This document shows, one piece after another, positions 1-4,961 of a DNA stretch of 5,920 nucleotides (the first letter of the stretch is position 1; each line of letters starts with the position of its first letter). The position numbers were made by a program, and so were the translations under genes. The notes under the pieces are model-generated. The model worked only from the letters and a program-made list of their open reading frames with translations, ran no database searches and had not been told where the DNA came from. The stretch is from Bacteroidota bacterium. GTDB lineage: Bacteria; Bacteroidota; Bacteroidia; Chitinophagales; Chitinophagaceae. The stretch lies in NCBI GenBank assembly GCA_023391895.1, contig JAEWAC010000443.1:1-5920 (forward strand), in the 5' to 3' direction.

Positions 1-349
1 GCAGGGCATTGCGCAGTTCATCGGAAGCCGCAAAGCCATTGGCATTACCGTTGGCCACAATATAGATACCTGAAACGTTTTTGTCTTCTTTGGCATGGCG
101 GATCACCCGTACTACATCGTACAGGCCCGGTGCACTTTCCCTGTCCCATACTTTATCGAGCGGGTTTTCCTGCACCCGCTCCGCAAAGTGCTGCGACAAA
201 TCCAGCACCAGGATGGATTTGCTGGCGACTTCTTCTTTTTCTTTTTGGGCCAGGCTGCCAATGATAGCAGACAGCACAAAAAAGACCAGCAGGCAAAACA
301 CCACCAGCGACAACAGCGTAGCAAAGAATATTTTAAAAAAACCTCTCAT
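1..349 (-). CDS. sppA: Signal peptide peptidase SppA (67K type), N-terminal part, truncated by window edge
   Basis: The minus strand from the ATG at 349 is open through 116 complete codons to the window edge. Residues about 5-34 form one hydrophobic membrane anchor after a short basic start (MRGFFK), followed by the charged linker QKEKEE. A beta-strand SILVLDLS (45-52) comes next, then the stretch DVVRVIRHAKEDKNVSGIYI (78-97). The latter matches the start of the first SppA domain, where a long helix is followed by 'D..I.GI'. SppA proteins are membrane-anchored Ser-Lys proteases that cut leftover signal peptides. The catalytic Lys and Ser lie further downstream, outside the window, so activity cannot be judged here. 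The gene is divergent from folK with a 59-bp gap. The T-rich run at 228-247 on the plus strand is just the Lys/Glu codons of the linker. The family call is confident; the exact subtype is inferred from the N-terminus alone. Confidence 0.86.
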   Translation of the reverse strand, partial: MRGFFKIFFATLLSLVVFCLLVFFVLSAIIGSLAQKEKEEVASKSILVLDLSQHFAERVQENPLDKVWDRESAPGLYDVVRVIRHAKEDKNVSGIYIVANGNANGFAASDELRNAL

Positions 350-372
350 AACAGTAAATACATTAAAGTCTG

Positions 373-380
373 CAAAAATA
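373..380 (-). promoter_or_regulatory. Putative Bacteroidota -7 box for sppA
   Basis: The minus strand reads TATTTTTG, a full match to the Bacteroidota -7 consensus TAnnTTTG, 23 bp upstream of the sppA ATG. No TTG (-33) lies at the usual 17-23 bp spacing, so only half of the promoter is supported. The region is AT-rich, which makes a chance match possible. Confidence 0.38.
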
Positions 381-383
381 AAA

Positions 384-391
384 GATATTTG
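384..391 (+). promoter_or_regulatory. Weak -7-like box upstream of folK
   Basis: GATATTTG differs from TAnnTTTG by one base and ends 17 bp before the folK ATG. The same octamer GATATTTG occurs upstream of the MscS gene at 4979-4986. No TTG lies at -33. It is back-to-back with the sppA box at 373-380, which would give a compact divergent promoter pair. Confidence 0.25.
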
Positions 392-408
392 ACACCCCGT
401 ATGTGAAT

Positions 409-891
409 ATGAATGTAGCTTATTTATTGATTGGAGGTAACATGGGCGACCGGCTGGCCCATCTAACGGCCGCCAAAGCCTCCATCCACCAGCAATGCGG
501 CCTGATCACCGCCCAGTCGCACCTGTACGAAACCGCCGCATGGGGTTTAAAAGATCAGCCTCATTTTTTAAACCAGGCGCTGGAAGTGCAAACCAAGGCC
601 GCTCCTATGGACCTGCTGCACTGCCTGCTCCATATTGAACAAAGCCTGGGCCGGGTACGCCAGCAAAAGTTCGGGCCGCGACTGATCGACATCGACATCT
701 TATTATACAATGACGCCATCATCAATGAAGAAGGATTGAAAGTGCCGCACCCGCAACTGCCCTACCGCCGCTTTGCGCTGCAGTGCCTGGCCGACATTGC
801 TGCCGCCAAAATTCACCCTCTCTTTCAAAAGTCCATAGGCCAGCTGTTGCAGGAATGCACCGACGGGCTGGCGGTGCATAAATTTAATTGA
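409..891 (+). CDS. folK: 2-amino-4-hydroxy-6-hydroxymethyldihydropteridine diphosphokinase (HPPK)
   Basis: HPPK transfers pyrophosphate from ATP to 6-hydroxymethyl-7,8-dihydropterin, the step before dihydropteroate synthase in folate synthesis; it is cytosolic. The 160-residue product matches the family's usual length of about 160. It begins with the strand and turn AYLLIGGNMGDR (residues 4-15). The family signature GRVRQQKFGPRLIDIDILLY lies at 81-100, with the two Mg-binding aspartates D94 and D96 and the ATP-contacting arginines R82, R84 and R91. VPHPQLPYRRFAL (112-124) is the conserved C-terminal motif. I chose the ATG at 409 over the in-frame GTG at 403 because it puts the first beta-strand at the usual place; no Shine-Dalgarno supports either. 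The gene is divergent from sppA and 57 bp upstream of a deoxynucleoside kinase in the same direction and reading frame. Confidence 0.95.
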   Translation: MNVAYLLIGGNMGDRLAHLTAAKASIHQQCGLITAQSHLYETAAWGLKDQPHFLNQALEVQTKAAPMDLLHCLLHIEQSLGRVRQQKFGPRLIDIDILLYNDAIINEEGLKVPHPQLPYRRFALQCLADIAAAKIHPLFQKSIGQLLQECTDGLAVHKFN

Positions 892-918
892 CAGCTTGGG
901 GCAACGTTCTTTACTTTG
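888..918 (+). promoter_or_regulatory. Putative promoter of the deoxynucleoside kinase gene
   Basis: TTG (888-890), a 20-bp spacer, then TTACTTTG (911-918). This follows the published Bacteroidota arrangement TTG-N17-23-TAnnTTTG with one mismatch in the -7 box. The -33 TTG overlaps the folK stop codon. Transcription would start around 925, inside the inverted repeat at 921-939. It is the only box in the window with a well-spaced -33 partner. Confidence 0.42.
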
Positions 919-920
919 CG

Positions 921-939
921 GCTTTCTGTTGTAGAAAGC
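921..939 (+). repeat. Perfect 7-bp inverted repeat just before the kinase start
   Basis: GCTTTCT (921-927) and AGAAAGC (933-939) are exact reverse complements around the 5-base loop GTTGT. The repeat ends 9 bp before the kinase ATG and overlaps the predicted transcription start. No T-run follows, so it is not a classical terminator of folK. It could be an operator, or an RNA hairpin that affects ribosome access. The symmetry is seen directly; any role is inferred. Confidence 0.5.
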
Positions 940-948
940 TGACTGTTG

Positions 949-1581
949 ATGAATTATAATTTTATTACGATTGAAGGGAACATTGGCGCCGGCAAAACCA
1001 CGCTGGCCCATATTTTAGCCAAACACTACAATGCCCGACTGATTTTAGAAGAATTTGCCGACAACCCGTTCTTACCCAAGTTTTACGAAAACCCCCAGCA
1101 GTTTGCCTTCCCGCTGGAACTGTTTTTTATGGCCGAACGTTTTAAACAGCTCAAAGAACTGATCCAGCAAAAAGACCTGTTTCAAAGCGTTACCATATCG
1201 GATTATCTTTTTACCAAATGCCTGCTGTTTGCCAAGGTCAACCTGCCGGAAGATGAATACCGCCTGTACCAGCGCCTGTTCGACATTATTCACCAGCAAC
1301 TGGTACAGCCCGACATTTTGATTTATTTACATGCACCGGTTACCCGCCTGCAGGAAAACATCCGCAAACGGGCCCGTCCGTACGAGCAGAAAATTCCGGA
1401 TGAGTATCTTTTGAGCATACAGGAAACCTATACACATTACATTAAGCAGCATAACATGAAAACCCTTGTGATAGACGCCTCCAATGCCGATTTTTTAAAC
1501 AATGAAAAGCATGTACAAACCATTATTGAAGCACTCGAAAAAGACTATACGGAAGGACAGCATTTTTTGATACTGCCGTAG
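949..1581 (+). CDS. Deoxynucleoside kinase (dCK/dGK/dAK family)
   Basis: This kinase phosphorylates deoxynucleosides to 5'-monophosphates in nucleotide salvage in the cytosol. The 210-residue product has the P-loop EGNIGAGKTT (9-18) and the acidic pair E34-E35 at the catalytic-base position. A substrate-pocket helix follows (FPLELFFMAERFKQL, 54-68). The strand PDILIYLHAP (121-130) precedes the LID segment RKRARPYEQKIPDEYL (139-154), whose arginines normally hold the phosphates. The usual D/E-R-S motif after the third strand reads S84-D85-Y86, so its arginine is replaced; I believe this is a Bacteroidota subgroup trait. The ATG at 949 is preferred to the in-frame TTG at 946. Substrate cannot be read from sequence; deoxyadenosine is a fair guess because HPPK linked to a dA kinase is known, from memory, in Flavobacteriia. 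The gene follows folK with its own promoter-like box. Confidence 0.92.
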   Translation: MNYNFITIEGNIGAGKTTLAHILAKHYNARLILEEFADNPFLPKFYENPQQFAFPLELFFMAERFKQLKELIQQKDLFQSVTISDYLFTKCLLFAKVNLPEDEYRLYQRLFDIIHQQLVQPDILIYLHAPVTRLQENIRKRARPYEQKIPDEYLLSIQETYTHYIKQHNMKTLVIDASNADFLNNEKHVQTIIEALEKDYTEGQHFLILP

Positions 1582-1599
1582 CGGCTGCTGCTTCTGCCT

Positions 1600-1607
1600 T
1601 ATTTTTG
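1600..1607 (+). promoter_or_regulatory. Putative -7 box for the MFS transporter gene
   Basis: TATTTTTG fully matches TAnnTTTG in the 96-bp gap between the kinase stop and the MFS ATG. No TTG occurs 17-23 bp upstream. Transcription would start near 1613, giving a leader of about 65 nt that opens with the inverted repeat at 1610-1638. Confidence 0.4.
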
Positions 1608-1609
1608 CG

Positions 1610-1638
1610 CCGGCATTTGAACTCCTGTTCAACACCGG
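1610..1638 (+). repeat. Two-part inverted repeat in the MFS leader
   Basis: TTGAAC (1617-1622) and GTTCAA (1627-1632) are exact reverse complements around TCCT. They are flanked by CCGG (1610-1613) and CCGG (1635-1638), which also pair, with a small 3/2-base internal loop between the stems. It sits immediately after the -7 box. It could be an operator for a repressor of the exporter, or a stable hairpin at the 5' end of the mRNA. Confidence 0.5.
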
Positions 1639-1677
1639 TTGTGTCACTCACTTGTGCGTTCAGTAATCCTAATCAGC

Positions 1678-2925
1678 ATGATAGAAAAAGTATTACGGGC
1701 GGGTTCCCTGGCGCCCTTGCAACACAAAGAATACCGCTCTTTTTTGGCGACCCGCTTTTTTTATACCATGGCCCTGCGCATGGTCACTACGGTGGTCGCC
1801 TATCAACTTTTTCAGCTGACCAAAAGTTCCTTTTCCATCGGACTGGTAGGCCTGGCGGAATTTGTACCTGTTTTTTCCTTGGCGCTCTATGCCGGCCATG
1901 TAATTGACCAGTCCGACAAGCGCTCCTTATTTTTCAAAGGCATCCTGGCCTATTCGGTTTGTGTCCTGGCGCTGCTGTTGCTGACCATGCCAACGATAGA
2001 AGGGCGACTGAGCCTGCCGGTGCTGGAATTGGGTTTTTATCTGGTTATATTTTTTACCGGCATCATCCGGGCCTTTGTGGGCCCTACGGCTACCGCCATT
2101 ATTGCCCAGCTGGTGCCCCGTCCTATTTTACACCTGGCAGCCAATCTCAACTCCACTACGTATTTATCAGCTTCCATCATTGGGCATGCAACCGGCGGTT
2201 TTTGCATTGCCTGGTTTGGGGTACATGCCACGTTTTACATTATTATAGCTTATGTATTAATAGCCGCCTTCTTTGTTTCTCGGATCGGTAAAAAACCCAT
2301 ACTGCATCAAAAAGCCAATATAAAAACCTGGGAAAGTGTAAAAGCAGGATTGCAGTACGTGTTCCGGCACAAAATACTACTCAGCACAATTTCGCTTGAT
2401 CTTTTTGCGGTGCTGTTTGGCGGCGCCGTGGCCCTTATACCCGAATTTGCAGAACGCATTTTACAGGTAGGGCCTATTGGTTTTGGCTGGCTCAATGCCG
2501 CTGTGGATATAGGCTCCATGCTCATGATTGTAACTATCACCTTATTTCCGCTCAAAAAGAACCAGGGCAAGATCCTGCTGCTGGCGGTAGCCGGCTTTGG
2601 TATATGCATTATTGTTTTTGGGCTTTCGCAAATATTCTGGATGTCGTTTGTGGTCCTGGTGATTGCCGGCATGATGGATGGCATCAGCGTGGTCATCCGG
2701 GGCACGGTGTTGCAGTTGACCACCCCTGATGAAATGCGGGGCCGTGTAAGTGCGGTCAACTCCATGTTCATCAACTCCAGCAACGAACTGGGCCAGTTTG
2801 AAAGCGGCTTTACCGCCCGGGCTTTTGGTACCGTACCCGCCGTGATCTTTGGCGGCAGCATGACCCTGCTGGTGGTGATCGTTACCTGGCTGAAAGCACC
2901 GGGATTGAGGAAATTTGAATACTGA
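1678..2925 (+). CDS. MFS transporter, MFS_3 / enterobactin-exporter-like family
   Basis: This is a 415-residue integral inner-membrane protein with about 12 hydrophobic segments in two halves, the normal size for the major facilitator superfamily. Family marks are the loop 2-3 segment AGHVIDQSDKRS (72-83), a variant of the MFS motif G-x3-D-x2-(D)-R-R/K. RAFVGPTATAIIAQLVP (131-147) follows, and the second-half motif TPDEMRGRVSAVN starts at residue 349 and runs into NSSNELGQFESG (376-377 being the final SG), typical of MFS_3 (EntS-like) proton-driven exporters. The middle loop (about 201-240) is basic. I chose the ATG at 1678 because the 13 codons from the in-frame TTG at 1639 overlap the leader and add an implausible start (CHSLVRS). 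The substrate is unknown; these proteins export siderophores, drugs or other small molecules. No siderophore gene is nearby, so an efflux substrate cannot be inferred from context. It is followed by an AT-rich repeat gap. Confidence 0.92.
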   Translation: MIEKVLRAGSLAPLQHKEYRSFLATRFFYTMALRMVTTVVAYQLFQLTKSSFSIGLVGLAEFVPVFSLALYAGHVIDQSDKRSLFFKGILAYSVCVLALLLLTMPTIEGRLSLPVLELGFYLVIFFTGIIRAFVGPTATAIIAQLVPRPILHLAANLNSTTYLSASIIGHATGGFCIAWFGVHATFYIIIAYVLIAAFFVSRIGKKPILHQKANIKTWESVKAGLQYVFRHKILLSTISLDLFAVLFGGAVALIPEFAERILQVGPIGFGWLNAAVDIGSMLMIVTITLFPLKKNQGKILLLAVAGFGICIIVFGLSQIFWMSFVVLVIAGMMDGISVVIRGTVLQLTTPDEMRGRVSAVNSMFINSSNELGQFESGFTARAFGTVPAVIFGGSMTLLVVIVTWLKAPGLRKFEY

Positions 2926-2929
2926 GGGG

Positions 2930-2957
2930 AAATTAAAAATTTAAAATCCAAAATGTA
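2930..2957 (+). repeat. Array of four degenerate 7-bp repeats (AAATNNA), left half
   Basis: Four contiguous heptamers in exact 7-base register: AAATTAA, AAATTTA, AAATCCA, AAATGTA, followed by a decayed AAAAGGG. The consensus is AAATNNA. The array begins 4 bp after the MFS stop codon. Bases 2930-2947 are the perfect reverse complement of 2997-3014 in the facing array, giving an 18-bp AT-only stem with a 49-base loop. Confidence 0.72.
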
Positions 2958-2993
2958 AAAAGGGTGAACTCAATTTAATGAGGCTGCTTCTTT

Positions 2994-3028
2994 TTCATTT
3001 TAAATTTTTAATTTTTCATTCTTAATTC
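2994..3028 (-). repeat. Facing array of five degenerate 7-bp repeats, right half
   Basis: On the plus strand: TTCATTT, TAAATTT, TTAATTT, TTCATTC, TTAATTC, again in exact 7-base register. On the minus strand these read as A/G-AAT-N-N-A, the same unit as the array at 2930-2957 in opposite orientation. The array ends 8 bp before the ATG of the hydrolase gene and so fills the place where that gene's promoter should be. No TAnnTTTG box is recognisable there. Confidence 0.7.
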
Positions 3029-3036
3029 ATCCAACC

Positions 3037-3942
3037 ATGCAACGTCGTACATTTCTCCGCAACACCGGTCTGCTAACCGGCGCCACGCTTCTTTTTCAGA
3101 AACAAACTTTAGCACAACTATTCCGGGTACAGGAAGGCCAGGTACGCATGCTGCGCAACAACGTGGGCATCTTTACCGAACGGGGCGGCACCATTGGCTT
3201 TGTCCTGACCGACGAAGGTATCGTGGCGATCGATTCGCAGTTCCCCGATACGGCGGCACACTTTATTGAGGAAGTCAAAAAGCAAAACAGCAAACCTTTC
3301 CGCTACCTGCTCAATACGCACCACCACGGCGACCATACCGGCGGCAACATTGCTTTTAAAGGCCTGGTACAACATGTAGTGGCGCATCAGAATGCCCAAG
3401 CCAATCTGAAAAATGTGGCCGAAAAACAAAACTCGCTGGACAAACAACTGCTGCCCGACCTGACGTTTACCGATGAAACCAAAATCAAAATAGGCAAGGA
3501 AAAAATCAAAGGCAGCTATTTTGGTCCCGGTCACACCAATGGCGATGCACTCTACCATTTTGAAGAAGCCAATATTGTACACCTGGGCGATTTAATGTTT
3601 AACAAACGCCACCCCTTTGTAGACCGCAGCGCCGGTGCCAACATGGCCAACTGGATAAAGGTGCTGGACAAAGCCATTAAGGAATACAACAAAGACACGA
3701 TTTACATCTTCGGCCACGCCCTCAACCCCGGCGAGGAAACCGGCACAGCAGAAGACCTCAAGCAATTTCAAGGCTATCTGGGTCAGGTTTTGCGCTTTGC
3801 CGAGCAGCAAATCAAACGCGGCGTCACTAAAGAGGAATTCATCAAGAACACCTCCATCCCGGGCAATACAGCCTGGGGCGGACAGGGCATTGAGCGGCCG
3901 CTGACAGCAGCTTACGAAGAACTAAGCAGCAAAACCAGTTAA
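3037..3942 (+). CDS. Tat-exported metallo-beta-lactamase-fold hydrolase
   Basis: This is a 301-residue protein with a twin-arginine signal MQRRTFLRNTGLLTGATLLF; cleavage is likely near TLA|Q (residue 26). The mature enzyme would be folded with its metals before export to the periplasm. The metal site is complete: H95-x-H97-x-D99-H100 (in NTHHHGDHTGG), H166 (GPGHTNGD), D185 (LGDLMFN) and H227 (IFGHALN). That is the two-metal pattern of glyoxalase-II-like and SoxH-like MBL hydrolases. A true B1 beta-lactamase has Cys where this has Asp185, so antibiotic hydrolysis should not be assumed. The start is clear: the ATG gives the Tat motif directly at residues 3-8. It is monocistronic, preceded by a 7-bp-repeat gap and convergent with the DUF4242 gene, sharing TTAA at the two stops. 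The substrate is unknown. Confidence 0.92.
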   Translation: MQRRTFLRNTGLLTGATLLFQKQTLAQLFRVQEGQVRMLRNNVGIFTERGGTIGFVLTDEGIVAIDSQFPDTAAHFIEEVKKQNSKPFRYLLNTHHHGDHTGGNIAFKGLVQHVVAHQNAQANLKNVAEKQNSLDKQLLPDLTFTDETKIKIGKEKIKGSYFGPGHTNGDALYHFEEANIVHLGDLMFNKRHPFVDRSAGANMANWIKVLDKAIKEYNKDTIYIFGHALNPGEETGTAEDLKQFQGYLGQVLRFAEQQIKRGVTKEEFIKNTSIPGNTAWGGQGIERPLTAAYEELSSKTS

Positions 3943-4220
3943 GCAGTCTCTTCGGCGGTTACCGGGTTGATGACGTTTCGGATTTCTTCAATACGGTCGG
4001 CCGGGAAGCCGCCTTTTTCTGCATGCTGCCGGATGATTTCTTTATTGGGCGCATTGTAGACGCAAAAGATCTTGTCTTCGGTCACAAAGCTTTCCACCCA
4101 CTGGATCTTCGGTCCCAGTTCTTCTAAAACATTACAGGATTTTTGGGAAATAGCACGCAATTCGTCAGCCGTAAGTTTGCCGGCGCCGGGCAGTTCCCGC
4201 TCAATTACATATCGAGGCAT
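3939..4220 (-). CDS. DUF4242 family small protein
   Basis: This is a 93-residue soluble protein without signal peptide or membrane segment. It follows the DUF4242 pattern: an N-terminal strand and turn YVIERELPGAG (4-14), then a helix (TADELRAISQKSCNVLEELG, 17-36). WVESFVTEDKIFCVYNAPN (41-59) is a two-strand hairpin, and EIIRQHAEKGGFPADRIEEI (61-80) a second helix. That layout suggests a ferredoxin-like alpha/beta fold, often a dimer. A Streptomyces member (SCO4226) is, from memory, reported to bind nickel. H66 and C53 are possible ligands here, but metal binding is not shown. Its stop codon (TTA at 3939-3941 on the plus strand) shares the TTAA with the hydrolase stop, so the two genes overlap tail to tail. 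The ATG at 4220 gives the expected MPRY start. The function is unknown. Confidence 0.87.
   Translation of the reverse strand: MPRYVIERELPGAGKLTADELRAISQKSCNVLEELGPKIQWVESFVTEDKIFCVYNAPNKEIIRQHAEKGGFPADRIEEIRNVINPVTAEETA
3995..4018 (+). terminator. Possible rho-independent terminator for the hydrolase gene, inside the opposing gene
   Basis: GG (3995-3996), a bulged T, then CGGC (3998-4001) pair with GCCG (4008-4011) and CC (4012-4013) across the loop CGGGAA. TTTTT (4014-4018) follows at once. The element lies 53 bp after the hydrolase stop. It sits inside the DUF4242 coding region, where the minus strand codes for the conserved EKGGFPADRI segment, so the hairpin may be a by-product of coding. 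Confidence 0.4.
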
Positions 4221-4282
4221 ATCGTTGGTTTTAGTTGACTTAAGATACTACATGCCGGTAACAATTACAATAAGGCTTTATA

Positions 4283-4314
4283 AAAGTTCCACCAACCGGA
4301 ACTTTGCTTGGTGG
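4283..4314 (-). other. Interleaved inverted repeats (A-B-A'-B') upstream of the DUF4242 gene
   Basis: Reading the minus strand: A = CCACCAA (4314-4308), B = AAAGTTCC (4305-4298), A' = TTGGTGG (4295-4289), B' = GGAACTTT (4290-4283). A pairs perfectly with A' (7 bp) and B with B' (8 bp). A' and B' share two G bases, so the stems are nearly exclusive, or could form an H-type pseudoknot. B-B' ends in TTTTAT, so it looks like a small terminator. It lies 63-94 bp upstream of the DUF4242 ATG. An attenuator role is inferred; it could also be the terminator of the upstream YkgJ gene. Confidence 0.45.
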
Positions 4315-4341
4315 GCAGCCGCGCTCTTCTAGGCGAAGCGC

Positions 4342-4433
4342 TTTTTTCACGCAAAGGCGCAAAGAGGCATAAGCAACAAAGACAGGAACTCCTTCTTTGC
4401 GCCTTCTTTTCTTTGCGCCTTTGCGAGAAAAAG
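4342..4433. repeat. Long palindrome of GCAAAG-type repeats
   Basis: CGCAAAGGCGCAAAG (4350-4364) is the perfect reverse complement of 4411-4425. After one mismatch the stem continues with TTTTTC (4343-4348) against GAAAAA (4427-4432), so 21 of 22 positions pair. A second copy, CTTTGCGCCTT at 4395-4405, repeats 4411-4421 directly and can pair with the same left arm (GGCGCAAAGA, 4356-4365). The arms are built from 8-base units CGCAAAGR. From memory, repeats of this GCAAAG type are scattered in intergenic regions of many Bacteroidota. No T-run follows on either strand, so it is not a classical terminator. The 4221-4454 gap shows no gene. Confidence 0.72.
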
Positions 4434-4454
4434 TATGTATCAGATCTGTTCTAT

Positions 4455-4937
4455 TTATTTAACTGCGCTCAACTGCTCCAGCACATAAAAAACAGCAGGG
4501 CAAAAAGTGGAGTTTTTCAGCGTCAGTGACTGCCGCTTTACCATCACATCTTCATCCGTATAGGGAAAACGGGCACAATCCGACGGGCGCACCTCGTAAA
4601 TTGAGCAAAAATTGTCGGCTCCTAAAAACGGGCAGGGCGACGCTTTTACCACAAAATCGCCTTCCTCATCCACCTTCAAATACTGATCAATCAACTCACT
4701 TTCTTTCAGGCGCAGGTGTTTGGCAATGCGTTTTACATCTGGCGTTTTAAAGCGGGGAGAATAATTTTTACAGCAGGCGGCACATTGCAGGCAGTCTACT
4801 TTTTCAAAAGCTTCTTCGTGCAGCCGGGGCAACTGCTTTAATACTTTATTTTTATCGGCCCGCTGCAGGTATTGCCGGTATTGCTTTTGCTTGTCTTTGC
4901 TCTTTTTTTGCCAGTTGTGTAAAATGTCGGTTGGCAT
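4455..4937 (-). CDS. YkgJ family cysteine-cluster protein (putative Zn/Fe-chelating)
   Basis: This is a 160-residue soluble protein. It opens with a Lys/Gln-rich helical region (residues 9-46), followed by the cluster C49-x2-C52-x2-C55-C56 (VDCLQCAACCKN). Further cysteines are C102 (SPCPFL), C111 (NFCSIY), C121 (RPSDCARFP) and C146 (FCPAV). The eight cysteines and the signature 'CPFL...C.IY..RP..CR.FP' define the CxxCxxCC / YkgJ family, which is thought to hold zinc or an iron-sulfur cluster; its biochemical role is not established. I chose the ATG at 4937 because the longer reading from TTG at 4958 adds seven unconserved residues (FSVLCT) and runs into a likely promoter. The gene is divergent from the MscS channel gene. 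No Shine-Dalgarno is seen. Confidence 0.9.
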   Translation of the reverse strand: MPTDILHNWQKKSKDKQKQYRQYLQRADKNKVLKQLPRLHEEAFEKVDCLQCAACCKNYSPRFKTPDVKRIAKHLRLKESELIDQYLKVDEEGDFVVKASPCPFLGADNFCSIYEVRPSDCARFPYTDEDVMVKRQSLTLKNSTFCPAVFYVLEQLSAVK

Positions 4938-4961
4938 GGTGCAAAGAACCGAAAACAAAAG

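Noticed and set aside
228..247. T-rich tract as a terminator or slippery site
   Set aside because: It is explained by Lys/Glu codons of the SppA linker on the minus strand.
81..406. Plus-strand open frames of about 100 codons
   Set aside because: They lie antisense to the SppA N-terminus, whose membrane anchor and domain sequence are convincing; the translations are low-complexity with no family resemblance.
1639..1677. TTG start 13 codons upstream of the MFS ATG
   Set aside because: It would put the leader inverted repeat's edge in the coding region and add residues unlike any transporter start; the ATG at 1678 gives a standard N-terminus.
3037..4220. MBL hydrolase plus DUF4242 as a new two-gene defence or toxin-antitoxin system
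   Set aside because: The genes are convergent, one is periplasmic and neither resembles known toxins or effectors; nothing in the sequence supports a joint system.
4321..4347. GCGCT...AGCGC stem followed by six T on the plus strand, resembling a terminator
   Set aside because: No plus-strand gene ends nearby (the DUF4242 gene before it runs the other way) and the T-run is part of the palindrome arm.
4072..4529. Plus-strand open frames across the DUF4242 gene and the repeat gap
   Set aside because: They run antisense to DUF4242 and through the palindrome into the YkgJ gene; the translations are Arg/Lys/Phe-rich and repeat-derived.
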